Shown: positions 51,545 to 55,271 of the stretch, in pieces
Numbering within the stretch: position 1 is the first letter of the stretch
Layout: every line of letters starts with the position of its first letter
Source: Sulfurovum sp. 16-42-52
Lineage (GTDB): Bacteria; Campylobacterota; Campylobacteria; Campylobacterales; Sulfurovaceae
NCBI GenBank assembly: GCA_002281755.1
Contig: NCHB01000020.1
Location: 1 to 55,271, forward strand
Reading direction: 5' to 3'
Length of the DNA stretch: 55,271 bases
Translations under genes and position numbers: made by a program
Notes under the pieces: generated by a model
Told to the model about the DNA's origin: nothing
The model's database searches: none
The model's input: only the letters and a program-made list of their open reading frames with translations

Positions 51545-52856
51545 GTGCCAGTCAATCAAAAAATCGAAGAAATACTCACCTATGTACAAACATGCAGCCC
51601 TGGTCAAGAAGAATTTTACCAGGCAGCCCACGAAGTCCTACATTCTTGAAAGCATCGTCGTACCTGAACGAAGTATCATCTTTCGCGTCAACTGGGTAGA
51701 CGATGCAGGTAAACGAAGAACCAACGTCGGGTATCGTGTACAGTTTAGTTCAGCCATAGGCCCCTATAAAGGAGGACTGCGTTTTCATCCCAGTGTCAAT
51801 TTGGGGATTATCAAATTTTTAGGATTTGAGCAGATATTTAAAAACGCGCTTACCGGACTGCAAATTGGTGGGGCAAAAGGGGGAAGTAATTTTGACCCCA
51901 AAGGAAAAAGTGACAATGAAATCATGCGATTTTGCCAAGCCTTTATGTCTGAGCTTTACAAACACATAGGCAAACAAAGAGATGTCCCAGCAGGCGATAT
52001 CGGTGTAGGAGCCAGAGAGATAGGCTATCTGTTCGGTCAATACAAAAAACTAACCGGTGAGTTTGAAGGGGTGCTGACAGGCAAAGGGCTCAACTGGGGC
52101 GGCTCAAAACTAAGAAAAGAGGCAACAGGATACGGTTCGGTGTATTTTGCAGAAAATTTTTTGAAAGTCTATGACAAAGATTTAAAAGGAAAACGCTGCA
52201 CGGTATCTGGTTCGGGGAACGTAGCCATCTACACTATAGAAAAACTCTATGATGTAGGGGCAATTCCCATTAGTTGCAGCGACAGCAGAGGAACCATTTA
52301 TCATAAAAGCGGCATAGAACTCGCTTCGCTCAAAGCCGTCAAAGAGATACAGCAGCAATCACTTGAAGCCTATGCTGCCTTACATCCGGATGCTGTCTAT
52401 ACCTGTGCGTCACATTACCCAAAAGACGGACATGCCGTGTGGCACATTCCTTGTGATGTAGCTTTTCCTTCTGCAACACAGAACGAACTGACACTTGTCG
52501 ATGCACAAAAACTGGTAGAAAACGGCTGTATGCTTGTCAATGAAGGTGCCAATATGCCCACCACGCCTGAAGCTGTCGAGTATCTGCGCCTGCATAATGT
52601 GCTTTTTTCTCCGGGCAAAGCAGCAAACTCAGGCGGGGTTGCCACATCACAACTTGAAATGAGTCAAAATGCCAGCATGTCCAATTGGAGTGCTGAAGAA
52701 GTGGATATCAAACTGCGTACCATTATGAAAACCGTTTTTAAAACTGCCTACGATACTTCGGTAGAGTTTGGGTGTGAAGGTGATTTGGTCAAAGGGGCAA
52801 ATATTGCGGGGTTTAGAAAAGTTGCAGATTCGATGATAGAGCAAGGATCCGTCTAA
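51545..52856 (+). pseudogene. gdhA: NADP-type glutamate dehydrogenase, frameshifted near the N-terminus
   Basis: Hexameric GdhA interconverts 2-oxoglutarate and glutamate. A GTG at 51545 with AAAGGATG upstream starts MPVNQKIEEILTYVQ through AAHEVLHS, a normal GdhA N-terminus, but ends at TGA 51647-51649. The remainder is in another frame: ILESIVVPERSIIFRVNWVDD, FSSAIGPYKGGLRFHPSVN, GGAKGGSNFDPKGK (catalytic Lys), AGDIGVGARE, SGSGNVAIY and NEGANMPTTPEA to the end. About 14 residues equivalent to the LxPxLExxPxY helix are missing at the frame change, around CATTCTTG. An ATG at 51582 in the downstream frame would give a wrong N-terminus without a ribosome-binding site. Confidence 0.8.
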
Positions 52857-52860
52857 GAGG

Positions 52861-52893
52861 AAAAAAAGAGATGGTGAGCAAATGCCCCATCTC
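52861..52893 (-). terminator. Intrinsic terminator of rpsO
   Basis: On the minus strand GAGATGG pairs with CCATCTC around a 12-base loop and is followed directly by seven T residues. It lies about 10 bases past the rpsO stop. Confidence 0.85.
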
Positions 52894-52903
52894 CCAAAAG
52901 GAA

Positions 52904-53173
52904 TTAGTTTCTAATCCCAAGATCTGTTTTGATGATATTCCATCTTGCAAGATCTGTGTTTTTAAGGTATCGCATCAATCTTCTTCTTTGACCTACGAGT
53001 TTAAGTAGTCCAAGTCTTGAAGAGTGATCTTTTTTATTTGTCTTAAGGTGCTCTGTAAGATAAAGTATTCTGTCTGTAAGAATTGCTACTTGAACTTCTG
53101 TTGAGCCCGTATCATTCTCGCTTCTTGCATATTTAGCAATAATTGCCGCTTTTTTCGCCTGATCCAAAGCCAT
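52904..53173 (-). CDS. rpsO: 30S ribosomal protein S15
   Basis: Primary 16S rRNA-binding protein of the small subunit, 89 residues and full length. [47 protein letters not shown] and [15 protein letters not shown] are the S15 signatures. AGGAGGT precedes ATG 53173. It is monocistronic here, with its own promoter and terminator. pnp, a frequent neighbour elsewhere, is absent. Confidence 0.98.
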   Translation of the reverse strand: MALDQAKKAAIIAKYARSENDTGSTEVQVAILTDRILYLTEHLKTNKKDHSSRLGLLKLVGQRRRLMRYLKNTDLARWNIIKTDLGIRN

Positions 53174-53223
53174 GATGACCTCCTGATTGGTAATTTATTT
53201 CCAAAATTCAATTTGGGAACGCA

Positions 53224-53229
53224 ATCATA
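53224..53229 (-). promoter_or_regulatory. -10 box of rpsO
   Basis: TATGAT on the minus strand, preceded by ATGC (close to an extended -10). It gives a leader of about 40 bases. That leader contains an imperfect hairpin from TTCC/GGAA arms, which could be an S15 autoregulatory structure. Confidence 0.45.
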
Positions 53230-53270
53230 GCATATTAAACTTAGACATTTCCCTGCCTACTTTAATAGAA

Positions 53271-53292
53271 ATTAGAGTAAAATACTCCTAAT
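53271..53292 (+). promoter_or_regulatory. Dyad over the -10 box of the rrf2-type gene
   Basis: ATTAGAGTA (53271-53279) faces TACTCCTAAT (53283-53292), nearly perfect apart from one inserted C. A TAAAAT -10 box (53278-53283) sits at its centre, 30 bases before ATG 53313. This fits autorepression by the Rrf2 protein. Confidence 0.5.
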
Positions 53293-53312
53293 TAAGCTTA
53301 GAAGGTTATCTC

Positions 53313-53711
53313 ATGTTATTAACCCGTGTCAGTGAATATGCGTTACTCTCTTTGGACGCTATTCGAAAATCAGATTTACCCATAGGTGCAGAACAGTTAG
53401 CTACCGAGCTTTGCATACCCAAAAGCTTTCTTGCAAAAATCCTGCAAGGGTTGGCAAGACAAGGCATACTCGAGTCACGCAAAGGTGCACATGGTGGCTT
53501 CATCCTTGCACGGGAGATTGACCAGATCAGCGTACGTGACATCATCATTGCGGCTGAAGGAAAAGCGCCTGCAGTGTTTGACTGCACAAGTTATGCCGCC
53601 AGCTGCCCCAATGGCTCAATCGGCACCTGCGCCATCTCACCTTTTTTGATGACCTTCCAATCCAAAATAGACGATTTTTTAAACGGACTTATGTTAAGCG
53701 ATATACTCTAA
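53313..53711 (+). CDS. Rrf2-family transcriptional regulator
   Basis: A 132-residue winged-helix regulator. The N-terminal DNA-binding domain has EYALLSLDAI, QLATELCIPKSFLAKILQGLARQGILESRKGAHGGF and the wing. Three cysteines follow, Cys91-x6-Cys98-x7-Cys106 (FDCTSYAASCPNGSIGTC). This is a wider spacing than IscR (x5, x5) but consistent with an iron-sulphur-sensing Rrf2 protein. AAGGT precedes the ATG. The DHH phosphoesterase gene begins two bases after its stop. Target genes are unknown. Confidence 0.9.
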   Translation: MLLTRVSEYALLSLDAIRKSDLPIGAEQLATELCIPKSFLAKILQGLARQGILESRKGAHGGFILAREIDQISVRDIIIAAEGKAPAVFDCTSYAASCPNGSIGTCAISPFLMTFQSKIDDFLNGLMLSDIL

Positions 53712-53713
53712 TC

Positions 53714-54757
53714 ATGAAGCAACACATTTACCATCTTTCACATATAGACCTTGACGGCTACGGATGCCAATACCTTACCCAACACTGTTTTGATACGCTT
53801 GCGTGTTATAACGCCAACTATGGCCCAGAGGTCACGGCGCGTCTTTCTGAGATCATCAAAAAGATTGAACAGGATAGATTTCTTCATGGCAATGCCTTTG
53901 AAGCGCTTATCCTCATAACTGATTTGAACCTAACCACCAAAGAAGCAGGTTGGATAGAAAAAGAAGTGATGCGTATCAGCGCAAAACTGCAACTGCTTGA
54001 CCACCATGCCTCAGGGAGCCAAGCCGCAGAACGATTTGCATGGTACAAGCTTGATACCACCCGTTGTGCGACACGCATTACTTATGATTGGTTGCAACAG
54101 CATTATGCCTTTGATGCAGAGCAACATTTTGCCAAAATCGTGCAAGCCATCAACGCCATCGATATCTGGGTCGATAGCGACCCACTTTTTGAGTACGGCA
54201 AAGTGATGCTCGGGATGATTTCAGGTGCAAGGGAGATAAATCGTACTTTATTTCCAGAGCAAGACAGAGCGCTCAAACTCTCTCTCATCGAAGCAGCCAA
54301 AGAGATACTCCCAGATGGAGATGCACCGATAGTGCTTGATGACAGCATCCATCAATTCAAAAAACGTTTTTTCCTCCAAAAAGAAAATAACACAAAAGAC
54401 AATCTTGTTGCCCTCTATGTCACCGATCTGTTAACTGCAGACAAACAGCGTCTCACCATCACCTACAAAGGTTACAAAGGTATCTTGGGCTATAACATCG
54501 GTAACACATCCATCATCGGAAATGCCTGCATGGTGCATAACCCCGACTATGATTTTTATATGGATGTCAACTACAGAGGGAATTTTTCACTGCGAAGCAA
54601 CAACAAGCTTGATGTCTCCAAAATGGCAGAACACATTGGAAACGGTGGCGGACACCCCAACGCAAGCGGCGGTAAAATAGAAAACTACAAAGACTCATTT
54701 GTCTATGCCGAAGTGCGTGCTTTTGTACAGAACTACATTGACGAGAAGTGCCAATAA
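53714..54757 (+). CDS. DHH-family phosphoesterase
   Basis: A 347-residue enzyme of the DHH/DHHA1 superfamily (nanoRNases, cyclic-dinucleotide and pyrophosphate phosphodiesterases). Motif I is HLSHIDLDGYG at the N-terminus, motif II LITDLNLT, motif III LLDHHASG near residue 95. The C-terminal DHHA1 substrate site is HIGNGGGHPNASGGKI near residue 310. No CBS, GGDEF or membrane domain is present, so the substrate is open. It is co-transcribed with the rrf2-type gene and ends two bases from the convergent recR stop. Confidence 0.85.
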   Translation: MKQHIYHLSHIDLDGYGCQYLTQHCFDTLACYNANYGPEVTARLSEIIKKIEQDRFLHGNAFEALILITDLNLTTKEAGWIEKEVMRISAKLQLLDHHASGSQAAERFAWYKLDTTRCATRITYDWLQQHYAFDAEQHFAKIVQAINAIDIWVDSDPLFEYGKVMLGMISGAREINRTLFPEQDRALKLSLIEAAKEILPDGDAPIVLDDSIHQFKKRFFLQKENNTKDNLVALYVTDLLTADKQRLTITYKGYKGILGYNIGNTSIIGNACMVHNPDYDFYMDVNYRGNFSLRSNNKLDVSKMAEHIGNGGGHPNASGGKIENYKDSFVYAEVRAFVQNYIDEKCQ

Positions 54758-54758
54758 C

Positions 54759-55271
54759 CTAAATACTCACCCGTGACTCTAACGCACGGGAGAGAGAGAC
54801 AATGTCTATGTTTTCAAGCTCTACACCAGTAGGGACACCTTGGGCAATCTTGGTAAAATGTATAGCAAGCCCTTTGAGTTTATCTTCGATGTAGAGGATC
54901 ATCGTATCCGTAGCGATGCTAGGAGGAAAGGCAAATATGACCTCCTCCACACCGCCTACCGCATAAAACAGATGCGCCTCATCCAAATCTCGCACTTCTG
55001 AGACGACATAATAGACACCTGAAAACTGCCTACTCTCTTCAATGGTCAAAATATCTTTTGCGCTCTGTACAATACAGAGCTTTGTATTGTCTCTGTACGG
55101 ATCAGAACAGATGCTGCAGAGTTCATCTTCACTCATATTATGGCATTTGCTACATTTTTGGATGGTATTGACACCCGTCTCTAGGGCGTGTGCTAGTTTC
55201 ATCGCAGCAAAACCATCTTCCATCACGGCATGATACGCCAAACGAATAGCCGTTTTTTTGCCAATAGAAGG
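54759..55271 (-). CDS. recR: Recombination protein RecR (5' end beyond the window)
   Basis: Partner of RecF/RecO in loading RecA. The visible 170 residues begin inside the helix-hairpin-helix (PSIGKKTAIRLAYHAVM). They continue with a zinc finger of four Cys (CSKCHNMSEDELCSIC), the Toprim domain (KLCIVQSAKDILTIEES, and a shortened middle) and the C-terminal IAQGVPTGVELENIDIVSL. The frame remains open to the last base, so about 20 N-terminal residues are missing. The compact Toprim is the short form typical of Campylobacterota. Confidence 0.94.
   Translation of the reverse strand, partial: PSIGKKTAIRLAYHAVMEDGFAAMKLAHALETGVNTIQKCSKCHNMSEDELCSICSDPYRDNTKLCIVQSAKDILTIEESRQFSGVYYVVSEVRDLDEAHLFYAVGGVEEVIFAFPPSIATDTMILYIEDKLKGLAIHFTKIAQGVPTGVELENIDIVSLSRALESRVSI

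Overview
The window looks like chromosomal core DNA from a free-living member of the Campylobacterota (formerly Epsilonproteobacteria), probably close to Sulfurovum or Sulfurimonas. The evidence is protein similarity judged by eye plus gene order recalled from Campylobacter: nth/peb4-like PPIase/fba; ilvI-ilvH-lpxD; grpE-dnaK. There is a PEB4-like chaperone, a CetB-like PAS protein, a short RecR, and promoters carrying TATAAT or TACAAT -10 boxes with weak -35 boxes. I saw no insertion sequence, prophage, CRISPR array or rRNA. Apart from the tRNA array, no stretch over about 300 bases lacks a gene.

Layout. 1-4315 (-): ileS, a 41-residue membrane peptide and gatA, all start/stop coupled. 4396-5807 (+): pncC, then seven tRNAs (Lys-Val-Asp-Lys-Glu-Val-Asp) behind a consensus promoter, with an internal duplication. 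5885-11073 (-): peb4-like PPIase, a SurA-N-like chaperone, fbaA, a DcyD-like PLP enzyme and hisD. 11187-14033: nth (+), then ppk2 and pepD (-). 14108-16586 (+): a small group of oxygen- or redox-related genes (globin-PsiE fusion, CPXCG zinc protein, broken cytochrome b, hemerythrin, cupin), followed by a hairpin-rich repeat. 16722-20225 (-): metH. 20366-20818 (+): CetB-like PAS protein under a striking dyad. 20860-26363 (-): ilvA, ppx, ilvB, ilvH, a broken lpxD and a small unknown gene.

26416-33734: a CoA-binding protein (+) and trmA (-), then a (+) run of envelope and cofactor genes: glmU, coaBC, uppS, prepilin peptidase, LptF/G, truA. 33739-39271 (-): DUF2231 protein, hemJ, a secreted endonuclease/exonuclease/phosphatase-fold protein, CvfB-like protein and dsbD. 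39384-44977: DUF255 protein and apbE (+) converge on a (-) operon of porin, FMN-binding protein and two His-bearing membrane proteins. This looks like an extracytoplasmic flavin electron-transfer module. 45171-48709: di-haem cytochrome c peroxidase, a two-component system, a tiny lipoprotein and a chorismate mutase. 48909-55271: dnaK and grpE under HspR-like (HAIR) operators, a broken gdhA, rpsO, an Rrf2 regulator with a DHH phosphoesterase, and the 3' part of recR.

Three signals deserve most attention. First, the apbE/FMN-binding/membrane-protein/porin module appears to be a self-contained, post-translationally flavinylated redox system. Second, three otherwise well-preserved genes (lpxD, gdhA, cytochrome b) each carry an internal out-of-frame deletion, two of them with short homology at the junction. 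This is either real gene loss or a systematic sequence or assembly problem. Third, there are unusually clear operators: tandem HAIR-like sites at grpE, a perfect 9-9-9 dyad at the PAS gene, 10-bp tandem repeats at the porin/peroxidase intergenic region and a dyad over the rrf2 -10 box.
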